Shown here: positions 1 to 6,781 of the stretch, piece after piece
How positions within the stretch are numbered: the first letter of the stretch is position 1
Layout of the letters: each line of letters starts with the position of its first letter
NCBI GenBank assembly: GCA_005885165.1
Contig: VAXR01000160.1
Span: 1 to 11,793, forward strand
DNA: 11,793 bases
Direction: 5' to 3'
DNA from: Actinomycetota bacterium
Lineage (GTDB): Bacteria; Actinomycetota; Thermoleophilia; Solirubrobacterales; Thermoleophilaceae
The notes under the pieces: model-generated
What the model saw: only the letters and a program-made list of their open reading frames with translations
The model's database searches: none
What the model was told of the DNA's origin: nothing
Program-made: the position numbers and the translations under genes

Positions 1-1290
1 CTGTACGACCGCGATGGCCCCGGCGTCGGCGATCCGCCTCACGAGCGGTGGGTCAACGACAAGCGCGTGCTCGAGCCGGGGCCGGCCTGGAAGGCGATCC
101 AGAACGCCAGACGCCCGCTCGATGGCGGTCAGGCCGATCGAGACCGCCTCGTTTCCAACGGCGTGCTGGGCAACCTGAAATCCTCGCTCGGCTGCCGTGC
201 TCACGGCCGAATCGAGCGCGTCCTGGTCCCAGAACAGGATTCCCTGGTGCAGGAGCCCATCCGGACCCCGGCGCAACCCCGAGCGTCGACTCGCCGCGCG
301 GATCGCCGCAAGCCCGGCGCCGCCGATCGCGCGGCGGATCGTGACCGCCGCTGCGCGCACAACCTGGCTTACGGAGACGCAGAGCGCGCACCGCTCTGCG
401 CCGTCGAGAAAGAACTTCGCCGGGCCGACCGGAGCGACGGCGGGCCCCGAACCCGTGGGGTCGTCGTCGAATCGCGGCGTGAGCATGCTCGCCGACCCCA
501 CCGGCATCCGGTGGACGGTCACGGGTAGCCGCTGTTCACGCGCCGCTCTGAGGTAGAGCCTTTCCAACGACGGCGGGACGCCTGGATCGCCGATTCGCGT
601 GATTCCCATGCGCAGCAGCTCTTGTCCGTGAGCTTCGGCCGCGGCCAGCCATGCGTCTTCGGCTCCGTCCAAGAGGGATTCGCGCGAACGCGCCTCGGCC
701 AGGAAACAGGCGGCCTCCACGATCTCGCCGGTCAGTCGTCCACGGCGGTCGCGCACGATCGCGCCGCCCTCCGGGTCGGCCGTCTTCGCACTCCATCCCA
801 TCGCCGCGAATCCGGCTGAGTTCAGGCACGCCTCGTGGGCGGAGAAGGCCCACAGAAAGAGTGGTCGCTCACGACACACCTCGTCGAGCTCCGCCAGCCG
901 CGGGGCGCGCCGCTCCCGTAGCTTCGCGGGGTTATAGCCCTGCAGCCGAAGCCAGCGGCCCCCGTCCGGGGCGGCCGACGCACGCTCGACCAGGGCGAGC
1001 ACGTCGGCGATCGAGCTGCCGGGCGGGAGGTGTAGGGCGGGCGCACCAGCGTCGAACGCGGCGAGGCAGTAGTGGTGGTGGGCGTCTATGAAGCCCGGGA
1101 GGACGGTACCGTCGAGCCGCACCACCTCGACCTCGTCGCCCAGCGCGGCGCGAACTTCCTCCACCGCGCCCACGGCGGCAATCCGGCCGTCGCGGATCCC
1201 CACCGCCTCGCCGAAGGGAAGCGCTGGATCCATCGTCATCACCGTGCCTTGGAGGATGAGCCGGACGGAAGCCACAGGCATCACATACAT
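1..1290 (-). CDS. YtcJ-like amidohydrolase (amidohydrolase family 3), C-terminus cut by window edge
   Basis: A continuous leftward frame of 430 codons is open to the window edge, so the C-terminus is missing. The protein reads as a metal-dependent hydrolase of the YtcJ / N-substituted formamide deformylase type. It has an N-terminal beta-strand region (VRLILQGTVMTMDP, about residues 9-22), the metal-binding PGFIDAHHH (65-73), a KFFLDG strand with the family's conserved Lys, then HAVGNEAV and RLEHALVV, which supply the later His ligands. Family members cleave C-N bonds of amide or formamide-like substrates in the cytosol; the substrate here is not readable. Start choices are ATG 1290 (a GGGGAG 12 bases upstream), GTG 1284 and ATG 1281. 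A TATGGT box 6 bases before GTG 1284 makes a leaderless start there possible. The gene is divergent from the TetR regulator at 1347, which may control it. No lesion is seen in the visible part. Confidence 0.85.
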   Translation of the reverse strand, partial: MYVMPVASVRLILQGTVMTMDPALPFGEAVGIRDGRIAAVGAVEEVRAALGDEVEVVRLDGTVLPGFIDAHHHYCLAAFDAGAPALHLPPGSSIADVLALVERASAAPDGGRWLRLQGYNPAKLRERRAPRLAELDEVCRERPLFLWAFSAHEACLNSAGFAAMGWSAKTADPEGGAIVRDRRGRLTGEIVEAACFLAEARSRESLLDGAEDAWLAAAEAHGQELLRMGITRIGDPGVPPSLERLYLRAAREQRLPVTVHRMPVGSASMLTPRFDDDPTGSGPAVAPVGPAKFFLDGAERCALCVSVSQVVRAAAVTIRRAIGGAGLAAIRAASRRSGLRRGPDGLLHQGILFWDQDALDSAVSTAAERGFQVAQHAVGNEAVSIGLTAIERASGVLDRLPGRPRLEHALVVDPPLVRRIADAGAIAVVQ

Positions 1291-1296
1291 ACCATA
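1291..1296 (-). promoter_or_regulatory. Candidate -10 box of the amidohydrolase gene
   Basis: TATGGT (read leftward) fits the actinobacterial TANNNT -10 pattern. It ends 6 bases before the in-frame GTG at 1284 and 9 before ATG 1281, the geometry of a leaderless promoter. I see no convincing -35. On the other strand TACCAT (1290-1295) is also a TANNNT match, so the two divergent genes may use overlapping -10 elements in an AT-richer patch made of CATAC/ATAC repeats. Confidence 0.3.
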
Positions 1297-1346
1297 CAAC
1301 AGCTCCCCGAACCCAGCAGGCGCGCCGGGAGGCCACGCGAAACGCT

Positions 1347-1898
1347 TTGCTCGAGGCGACCATCCAGTGCTTGGTGCAGCAGGGCTACGCCGGCACCACC
1401 ACTCGGGCCGTGGCTGAGCGCGCCGGGGTCAGCGCGGGAGCGCTTCAGCACCACTTCGCCAGCAAGCAGGAGCTGGTTTCAGAAGCCATCAGCTATCTCA
1501 GCAGCAAGCTAACCACTCAGCTGATCGAGCGGGGCCTTCCTTCGGCATCTTCACGACGTCAGTTGACCGAGCAGATGCTCGATTACCTCTGGCAGACACT
1601 CAACGGTCCCTTGATCGCCGCTGCCACCGAGCTAGCGGCCGCGGCGCGCACCGATCCTTTCCTGCGAGAGCGCTTGGCCAAAGCCCAGCGTCAGGCCATC
1701 GAAATGGTCCCCCTTGCAGCCCAGCAGCTGTTCCCCGAGCAAGCCGCCCGTCCTGGCTTCACCGGACTCATCAACACTGCGCTAGCCGCCATGCGGGGCG
1801 TGGTCCTGCTCGGCTTCGTTAGTTCTGCCGACAAAGAGGAAGCCTGGAGGGCCGCGCGCCCTCAGCTCCTGGCGATGGTCAAGGGCTGGCAGGGATGA
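1347..1898 (+). CDS. TetR/AcrR-family transcriptional regulator with ambiguous 5' end
   Basis: Cytosolic DNA-binding repressor-type protein. The TetR N-terminal domain is clear: helix 1 LLEATIQCLVQQGYAGTTT, then the helix-turn-helix (about residues 17-37, ending AGVSAGALQHHF), then FASKQELV. The rest is the helical ligand/dimer domain. The only usual start codon in frame is TTG 1347, with GGGAGG at 1327-1332, a long 14-base spacing. Yet the frame upstream, open back to a TGA at 1257-1259, reads TQQARREATRNA just before it, exactly like the N-terminal arm of this family and without any ATG/GTG/TTG. The true start is therefore uncertain (frameshift, indel or unusual start). Base use is less GC-biased than the neighbours (codons such as tca, cta, tct), hinting at separate acquisition. 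It lies divergent to the amidohydrolase and overlaps the next gene by ATGA, so it may regulate either. The ligand is unknown. Confidence 0.85.
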   Translation: MLEATIQCLVQQGYAGTTTRAVAERAGVSAGALQHHFASKQELVSEAISYLSSKLTTQLIERGLPSASSRRQLTEQMLDYLWQTLNGPLIAAATELAAAARTDPFLRERLAKAQRQAIEMVPLAAQQLFPEQAARPGFTGLINTALAAMRGVVLLGFVSSADKEEAWRAARPQLLAMVKGWQG

Positions 1899-2419
1899 GC
1901 GGGGGGAAACCTTCTCTCTCGGATACCCGCTTCCGCCGCGCTCACACGGAGAGCGTGGATGCCGAGCAGGGGCCGCCGCGAGGGCTCCTCGCCCGGCTGC
2001 GTCGCGCCGGCCTCGTGGCGGCGATGACCGTCGTCGGGATGAACATCTGGACCGGCAACCCGCTGCTCGCGCTCTGGGTCGGCTCGCGCGCCGTCGGGAG
2101 CACCGGCACGCTCACGATGGGCGCGGCCGCGTTGGTGGCGGTGATGATGTTGGTCGTGGGCGTGGGCCTCGCCCAGCTGCTGGCCCTGCTCGGCGCGGCC
2201 TACGATCGTGCGACGGGTCGCCAGCCGACCGTCCGCAGGCACGTCCCGTGGCTGCGCAGCATGCGCAGCGAGCGGGTCGAGTACGAGCGAAGCCGCGACG
2301 GGCTCACGGCGATGGAGTTGCTCCTGGTGGCGATGGTGGTGATCGCCGTGGCGGGGTTCGAGGTCTGGTTCTTCTTCTTCTCGACCTCCCCGATCGACCA
2401 GCGGTCGGGCCGGCACTAG
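1895..2419 (+). CDS. Small three-helix membrane protein of unknown function
   Basis: I do not recognise the family. The 174-residue product has a hydrophilic, basic N-terminus (1-37), a first hydrophobic stretch (about 38-66, with an NIWTGNPLLALWVGSRA segment), a second (74-102), a basic, charged loop (104-136: DRATGR, RRH, RSERVEYERSRDG) and a third very hydrophobic helix (138-162) ending in VWFFFFSTSP. There is no signal peptide and no catalytic motif. The start ATG overlaps the TGA of the TetR gene (ATGA), so the two are probably co-transcribed and translationally coupled. No good Shine-Dalgarno stands before this ATG. GTG 1955 is an alternative start but its spacing from GGAGA is too short. 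The positively charged loop between helices 2 and 3 suggests that loop faces the cytoplasm. It could be a TetR-controlled membrane factor; nothing shows transport activity. Confidence 0.7.
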   Translation: MSGGKPSLSDTRFRRAHTESVDAEQGPPRGLLARLRRAGLVAAMTVVGMNIWTGNPLLALWVGSRAVGSTGTLTMGAAALVAVMMLVVGVGLAQLLALLGAAYDRATGRQPTVRRHVPWLRSMRSERVEYERSRDGLTAMELLLVAMVVIAVAGFEVWFFFFSTSPIDQRSGRH

Positions 2420-2442
2420 GCGATCGCGTCAGAGGCGTTCTG

Positions 2443-3336
2443 CTATCGCTCGTTGGCGATGGCGATTTGGGCAGGATCGTCTCCCACCCGCCACGCCCGG
2501 TGCATCGCGGGTGTCGTGAACGGCATCGCCGGCTCGCCGCTCGCGCCGAGCGCGATCATCCCCGCGCCGCCGCCCAGCGGCTCGATTCGGTCGCGCAGCA
2601 CCTGCTCGCAGGCCTCGGCGAGCTGCAATCCGGTGTGTCGCACCAGCGCCGCCACCTCGTGGGCCGCGACCGTGCGGATGATCGCCTCTCCGTCGCCCGT
2701 CGCCGAGATCGCGCAGTCGGCGTCCGCGTAGGTGCCGGCGCCGATCAGGGGTGAGTCGCCGATGCGGCCGGGCAGCTGGCCGCGTGTGCCGCCGGTAGAC
2801 GTTGCCGCCGCGAGCGCGCCCGCGGAGTCGCGAGCAACAGCGCCAACGGTTCCGCCGCCCACCTCGGAGGAGGACGCGCGGGACGTCGCCCGCGCCAGGC
2901 GCTCCCGCTCCCGCGCGGTGACGAACCAGCTCGGCTTCATCAGCTCGAGGTCCCGTTCCTCCGCGAACCGCTCGGCTGCGACGCCGGCCAGCAGCACGTG
3001 GGGCGTTGACTCCATCACGGTGCGCGCGAGCGCAACGGGATGGCGGACGCGCGTCACGTATGCCACGGCGCCCGCGCGGCCGTCGGGCCCCGTCGCGATC
3101 CCCGCATCCATCTCCACCCGCCCGTCGGCGCTCAACACCGAGCCCCGCCCGGCGTTGAAGTCCGGAGCGTCCTCGAGAACCTCGACCGCGGCCTGCACTG
3201 CGTCGAGCGCCGATCCGGACTCGAGCGCCGACCACCCCTCGTCGAGCGCCCGCTCAAGTGCCTCGCGTCGCGCAGCGTCGTCGCCGCTCGGCATGGCACC
3301 CGCCCCTCCGTGGACGGCCAGCGCGGGCTCAGCCAC
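2443..3336 (-). CDS. Isoaspartyl peptidase / type-2 (plant-type) L-asparaginase
   Basis: Ntn-hydrolase that self-cleaves into alpha and beta subunits. Family members hydrolyse beta-aspartyl (isoaspartyl) dipeptides and, more weakly, L-asparagine, in protein-repair and amino-acid recycling. Seen here: an N-terminal strand with AVHGGAGA (7-14), NAGRGSVL (61-68), MDAGIATG (76-83), a variable loop rich in Ser/Arg (142-158), then GGG-TVGAVARD. T163 is the predicted autocleavage site and nucleophile of the beta chain. TSTGG (179-183), GRIGDSPLIGAGTYAD (190-205) and TGDGE (213-217) line the substrate site in the family. The length of 297 residues is a little short of E. coli IaaA (about 320). The start is GTG, with a weak ribosome-binding site, only 12 bases downstream of the mechanosensitive-channel stop, so it is probably translated from the same transcript. 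All signature residues are present, so activity is likely; preference for peptide or asparagine cannot be read. Confidence 0.93.
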   Translation of the reverse strand: MAEPALAVHGGAGAMPSGDDAARREALERALDEGWSALESGSALDAVQAAVEVLEDAPDFNAGRGSVLSADGRVEMDAGIATGPDGRAGAVAYVTRVRHPVALARTVMESTPHVLLAGVAAERFAEERDLELMKPSWFVTARERERLARATSRASSSEVGGGTVGAVARDSAGALAAATSTGGTRGQLPGRIGDSPLIGAGTYADADCAISATGDGEAIIRTVAAHEVAALVRHTGLQLAEACEQVLRDRIEPLGGGAGMIALGASGEPAMPFTTPAMHRAWRVGDDPAQIAIANER

Positions 3337-3348
3337 CGGCAGGCTTGG

Positions 3349-4398
3349 TCAGGACGGCCGCTCGCCGCGCGGAGATGTGTCGGGCGTCGATAGCTCCTGG
3401 GTCCGCGCGGTCGGTTCGACGCCGTCCTGCAGATCGGACTCCGCAACGCCGTCCTGCGACGGCTCCTCCTCGGACCCGGCGCCGTTCTGTGCATCGCCCT
3501 GAGCACCCGCGATCGCCGCGAGCATCTGGTCCGCGAGCTTCGAGCCCTCGGCCGAGTTCGCAGGCGTCGCCGAGATCCGGACGACCACCTCCTCGCCGTC
3601 GAGCTCCTCGAGCTCGATGTCGGGGCGCGTGCGCGTCGGCACCTCGATGCCGTCGAGCAGCTCCTGCACGGCGCTCGGCCGCACGTCCGCCGGTAGTCGA
3701 GCGCGCATCGTCACCTGGTTCGGCTCGCGCACCGGCATGATCGCCAGCGAGAGCAGGACGCTGTTCGGAATTAGGATGCGGTCCTCGCCCACGGACAGCG
3801 CGGTGTAGAGGAGGCCGAGCGAGCTCACCACGCCCTCGAGCCGGCCGCCGATCGGCCCGCCCTGGAGCCGCACGCGGTCGCCGACCCGGAAAGGACGCGC
3901 GCTCAGGAGCACGGTCCCGGCGATCAGGTGGCCGAACGTCTGCTGCGCGGCGAGTCCGAAGACCACAGCGGTCACCGCACCGCCGATCGCGAGCGAGCGG
4001 GCGTCGAGCCCGGCGATCCTCAGTGCCACGAGCAACGAGAGCGCGATCGTCGCGAGCCGGATGACGAAGCCGACGGTTCCGGCGGTCCCCGGGTCCATCC
4101 GCCGGAACAGCGGCGGCGCAAGCGCGCGTCCCGCCGCCCGCGCGAACGCCCAGCCGACGATCAGCAGCACGATGACGCTGACGATCCGCACCGGCAGATC
4201 GGCGCCGGGGAAGAGCTGGTGGCGGTGCGAGTAGAGGACGACGACCGCGATCAGGAGCGGCAGGAACACGATCACCTGGCTCCGCGCGCGGTTCAGCCCG
4301 CGGCGGGTGAGCTCGCGCTCGAGCCCAACCGCGCGCCAGACGTGGCTGCGCGTCTCGAACATCCGGTCGCGCATGGGGGTGTCGGACCTCTCCGGCAT
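3349..4398 (-). CDS. MscS-family mechanosensitive ion channel
   Basis: Inner-membrane channel expected to open under membrane tension and release solutes in osmotic downshock. Numbered from an upstream TTG at 4434, there are two transmembrane helices (about 53-69 and 83-103), a third region (122-142), then the Gly/Ala-rich pore helix and MscS core (150-180: GGAVTAVVFGLAAQQTFGH...LLSARPFRVGDRV), the beta domain with EGVVSSLGLLYTAL, and LIPNSVLL (221-228). A cytoplasmic alpha/beta domain follows to about 312. The last 50 residues are an acidic, low-complexity tail with a near duplication (SQDGVAESD / LQDGVEPT) absent from simple MscS proteins. I prefer ATG 4398 because AGGTGG (4408-4413) lies 9 bases upstream; TTG 4434 would extend the protein by 12 residues, and its TTGACA looks more like a -35 box, though I find no matching -10. 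The asparaginase gene follows 12 bases downstream. Confidence 0.9.
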   Translation of the reverse strand: MPERSDTPMRDRMFETRSHVWRAVGLERELTRRGLNRARSQVIVFLPLLIAVVVLYSHRHQLFPGADLPVRIVSVIVLLIVGWAFARAAGRALAPPLFRRMDPGTAGTVGFVIRLATIALSLLVALRIAGLDARSLAIGGAVTAVVFGLAAQQTFGHLIAGTVLLSARPFRVGDRVRLQGGPIGGRLEGVVSSLGLLYTALSVGEDRILIPNSVLLSLAIMPVREPNQVTMRARLPADVRPSAVQELLDGIEVPTRTRPDIELEELDGEEVVVRISATPANSAEGSKLADQMLAAIAGAQGDAQNGAGSEEEPSQDGVAESDLQDGVEPTARTQELSTPDTSPRGERPS

Positions 4399-4433
4399 GC
4401 GGATCAGCCACCTACGGATACCAGCACCTGTCA

Positions 4434-4452
4434 AGGGCTCCCTTAAAGCCCT
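4434..4452 (-). other. Short inverted repeat before the MscS gene
   Basis: AGGGCT (4434-4439) and AGCCCT (4447-4452) are perfect 6-base arms around a 7-base loop (CCCTTAA on +). The overlapping AAGGG-CT-CCCTT offers a second pairing. It sits between the NHL gene and the channel and could be a weak terminator or a leader hairpin. There is no clear T-tract. Confidence 0.25.
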
Positions 4453-4474
4453 CTAGGCCGGGGTGCAGCCTCGC

Positions 4475-4494
4475 GAGCCGCCCGTTTCGGGCTC
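4475..4494 (-). terminator. Possible hairpin after the NHL-repeat gene
   Basis: GAGCC (4475-4479) and GGCTC (4490-4494) are inverted, with an alternative inner pairing GCCCG-TTT-CGGGC (4480-4492). The hairpin lies 5 bases past the NHL gene stop (TAG at 4501-4499 read leftward). No U-tract follows, so it is only a candidate terminator. Confidence 0.3.
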
Positions 4495-4498
4495 GTAT

Positions 4499-5998
4499 CT
4501 AATGCTTCTTTTGCTTGTGCTTGTGCTTGTGCTTGTGCTTGACCTGGAAGCTGAACGAGCTCACTGGGCCGGTGGCGTGGAACTCGTTGGTCGCAAAGAC
4601 GCTGAAGGTGTGCGTGCCCGGCTTCACCCGGTAGGCAGCCGGTGAGGAGCACGGGCGGAAGAGAATGTCCCGGTCGAGCTTGCACTTGAACGTCGACAGC
4701 GCCTCGTTCGAGCGGAAGGAGAAGCGAACGGTCACCTTCTTGTGCTTCGTAGACAGCTTGGCCTTCGGGTGGCCCGTGATCGTCACGCGCGGCGGGAATC
4801 CGGCGACCCTGCGGATGACGCTGTTGGCGTAATCGGCGATGTAGAAGCCGCCGTCGGATGCGGCCGCCACGGCAGAGGGCTCACTGAGTGTCGCAGAGGT
4901 CGCCGGGTGACCGTCGCCGGTATAGCCGCAGTGAGTCGTCGAACCGGTGGGAGGCGTCCCCGCGACCGTTGCGATTCGACCCCCGGCCGACACCTGGCGG
5001 ACGATGCAGTTCGTCAGGTCGGCGATCAGGAACCCGCCGCGGGACAACGCGTAGACGTTGGAAAGGGAGTAGCCGAGCTGGGCCGAGGTCGCGGGTCCGC
5101 CGTCGCCGCTGTAGCCGCAGGCCGGGGTTCCGGCGGCCAGGGTGATCGTGCCGCCCGGTGAGACTCTCCGAACGCGACACGTGCCCACGGAGTCGACGAT
5201 CAGAAAACCGCCGCCCGGCAGGCCCGCCACGCCGTCGGGGAACTTGAGCCCGGCCGCGGTGGCCGGTCCGTTGTCGCCGCTGTAGCCGCAGTTGGTGCCC
5301 GATCCGGCCCCCGCCGTCAGGCCGGCGACCGTCGAGATCATCCCCGTCGGCGAGACCTTCCTGATGAGGCAGTTGCTCACGTCGGCGATGACGTACCCAC
5401 CGCCGCGAACGAGCGCCACGCCTGCCTCGAAGGTGTCCTTTCCGAGCATCGCGCCGAGCGCGGGCCCGCCGTCGCCGCCGTAGCCGCAGTTGGAGTCGGT
5501 GCCGGCGCCCGCCGTCGTGCCCGCCACCGCCGAGATGATCCCCGTGCGGGAGACCCTCCGGATCAGGCAGTTCCGGCCGTCGTCGATCAGAAAGCCGCCG
5601 TTCGGGAGCGGGGCGAGGCTGCCGAGCTTGTCTCCGAGCTCGGCGGACGTCGCCGTCACGCCGTCGCCGCTGTAGCCGCAGTGCGTGCCAGGGCTCGGAG
5701 CGGTGCCCGCAACGGTGGAGATCTTGCCCGCGGGCGAGACCCTGCGGACCACGCAGTTGCCCCGATCCGCGATCAGGAACCCGCCGCTCGGCAGAGCCGC
5801 CGCGCCCGCGGGAAAGGAGAGCTCGGCCGACGTCGCGGGACCGCCGTCCCCGGCGAAGCCGGACGTGCCGTTGCCGGCAACCGTGTAGATGTCGCCCGTA
5901 GCGGCAAGCGCGGCAGCGGGAACCGCCGCAGTCAGAGCCCCGAGAACGGCGGCGAGGCATACGAGGCTGCCTGTTGGCAAGTGAAATCGAAGGCACAT
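4499..5998 (-). CDS. Secreted six-repeat NHL-type beta-propeller protein with C-terminal Ig-like domain and Lys/His tail
   Basis: Exported 499-residue protein. A signal peptide (1-33, ending AAALAA) is followed by six repeats of about 50-65 residues. Each reads roughly (S)TVAG...CGYSGDGGPATSA.L...P..GGFLIAD..NC.IRRVSP.G, and they begin near 37, 93, 155, 221, 285 and 342. Six NHL-like repeats make a six-bladed propeller, usually a protein- or ligand-binding scaffold, and no catalytic site is visible. Cysteines form five regularly spaced pairs across blade junctions (82/107, 144/171, 210/237, 274/294, 331/357), suggesting inter-blade disulfides. An Ig-like domain follows (about 403-487) with C439/C450 and the SNEALSTFKCKLD motif common in actinobacterial surface proteins. 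The end is a (KH)n KQKKH tail that could bind anionic wall polymers. GGGAGGG (6006-6012) 7 bases before ATG 5998 fixes the start, and TAGGGT (6026-6031, leftward) is a possible -10. The gene is divergent from the GH5 gene, 87 bases apart. Confidence 0.88.
   Translation of the reverse strand: MCLRFHLPTGSLVCLAAVLGALTAAVPAAALAATGDIYTVAGNGTSGFAGDGGPATSAELSFPAGAAALPSGGFLIADRGNCVVRRVSPAGKISTVAGTAPSPGTHCGYSGDGVTATSAELGDKLGSLAPLPNGGFLIDDGRNCLIRRVSRTGIISAVAGTTAGAGTDSNCGYGGDGGPALGAMLGKDTFEAGVALVRGGGYVIADVSNCLIRKVSPTGMISTVAGLTAGAGSGTNCGYSGDNGPATAAGLKFPDGVAGLPGGGFLIVDSVGTCRVRRVSPGGTITLAAGTPACGYSGDGGPATSAQLGYSLSNVYALSRGGFLIADLTNCIVRQVSAGGRIATVAGTPPTGSTTHCGYTGDGHPATSATLSEPSAVAAASDGGFYIADYANSVIRRVAGFPPRVTITGHPKAKLSTKHKKVTVRFSFRSNEALSTFKCKLDRDILFRPCSSPAAYRVKPGTHTFSVFATNEFHATGPVSSFSFQVKHKHKHKHKQKKH
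4511..4540. repeat. Hexanucleotide tandem repeat encoding the Lys-His tail
   Basis: Four perfect copies of gtgctt (4517-4540) plus a degenerate copy (ttgctt, 4511-4516) encode alternating Lys-His at the C-terminus of the NHL protein. One unit adds exactly two residues, so slippage would change tail length without breaking the frame. Confidence 0.85.
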
Positions 5999-6073
5999 CG
6001 CGAGTCCCTCCCAGGGGATAGAGCAACCCTAACCGACGCGGAGCGACCAGCGCCGAGGCTCGGCCACCGGAGT

Positions 6074-6079
6074 TAGCCT
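6074..6079 (+). promoter_or_regulatory. Candidate -10 box for leaderless GH5 transcript
   Basis: TAGCCT fits TANNNT and ends exactly 6 bases before ATG 6086, with no Shine-Dalgarno in between, as expected if transcription starts at the start codon. No clear -35 is seen. It lies in the 87-base region shared with the divergent NHL gene. Confidence 0.4.
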
Positions 6080-6085
6080 CCCGGC

Positions 6086-6781
6086 ATGGGCACTGGGCGC
6101 CGGCTGGCGGGGGCGATGGCCGCGGCGGCGGCGTTTGCGCTTGTCGCGCCGGCCAACGCTGCGCTCCCAACCGCGCCGAATCGTGAGCTGAACTTCCTGC
6201 ACGTCGGCTCGCCGAACCCCGCGAACGGCCTCCCGCAGGTCGTCGACACGCGGGGGCGCGAGGTGCTGCTGAAGGGCGTGAACGTCGACGGGATCGTCGA
6301 CTACTGGGACGCGGACGCGAGCCATCCGCCTCCGCCGAGCTCCCTGAAGCCGCCGTACCCGAACGACCCCGCGGCCTACTCGAACGGCCGCTGCCCGCCG
6401 GACGACCCGCGCGTCGAGGGCGTGATGGTGTGCGACTCCGACTTCGATCAGATGCGCCCGCTGGGCTACGACGCGATCCGCCTGAACCTCTCCTGGAGCC
6501 TGCTCGAGCCGCAGCCGGGCAAGATCGACAGGCAGTACGTCGACCGCATCGCGCAGATCGTGGGCTGGGCGCGGCGGGCCGGCATCTACGTGGTCCTCGA
6601 CATGCACCAGGACGCGTGGAGCAATGCCAGCCTGCGCGCTCCACGGCGTGAGAGAGCTCGACCCCGCCGTCGCCGAGGACTTTCAGAAGTTCTGGGCCGA
6701 CCTGCAGGCGCCCGACGGGGTCGGCCTCCAGGAGCACTACACGAACGTGCTCATCGCGCTGGCGCAGCGCTTCCGCGGTGA
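6086..6781 (+). CDS. 5' fragment of the broken GH5 gene (signal peptide and first barrel strands)
   Basis: This frame starts at ATG 6086 (leaderless-type TAGCCT box 6 bases upstream) and is meaningful for about 178 residues, up to DMHQDAWS near 6622. The remaining 50 or so residues to the stop at 6781 are Arg/Ala-rich out-of-frame translation (RAPRRERARPRRRRG). The product would be exported but would lack both catalytic glutamates, so it cannot be an active enzyme alone. Confidence 0.6.
   Translation: MGTGRRLAGAMAAAAAFALVAPANAALPTAPNRELNFLHVGSPNPANGLPQVVDTRGREVLLKGVNVDGIVDYWDADASHPPPPSSLKPPYPNDPAAYSNGRCPPDDPRVEGVMVCDSDFDQMRPLGYDAIRLNLSWSLLEPQPGKIDRQYVDRIAQIVGWARRAGIYVVLDMHQDAWSNASLRAPRRERARPRRRRGLSEVLGRPAGARRGRPPGALHERAHRAGAALPR
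6615..6630 (+). other. Reading-frame junction in the GH5 gene (deletion or indel site)
   Basis: Upstream of here the family-like sequence is in the frame of 6086 (ends QDAWS); from 6624 it is in the next frame (PACALHGVRE). The family-like text ends and resumes within about ten bases, so the break is narrow. No run of identical bases that would suggest programmed slippage is present at the junction. Confidence 0.65.

Noticed and set aside
932..1363. Leftward 143-codon frame starting upstream of the amidohydrolase
   Set aside because: Different frame from the amidohydrolase, Arg/Gly-rich, no motif. The real frame contains PGFIDAHHH and RLEHALVV.
2420..2442. Terminator between the convergent membrane-protein and asparaginase genes
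   Set aside because: Only 23 bases with a GCGATCGC palindrome and no stem-loop plus T-tract.
2732..3502. Rightward 256-codon frame opposite the asparaginase and channel
   Set aside because: Ser/Arg/Pro-rich shadow of two well-recognised leftward genes.
4429..4434. TTGACA as a -35 box for the MscS gene
   Set aside because: The hexamer is perfect but no TANNNT stands at 16-19 bases, so I did not call a promoter; it may be chance.
4499..5998. CRISPR-like periodic DNA repeats (gccgtcgccgctgtagccgcag at intervals)
   Set aside because: They are the coding repeats of the NHL propeller blades, in frame and divergent at synonymous sites, without unique spacers.
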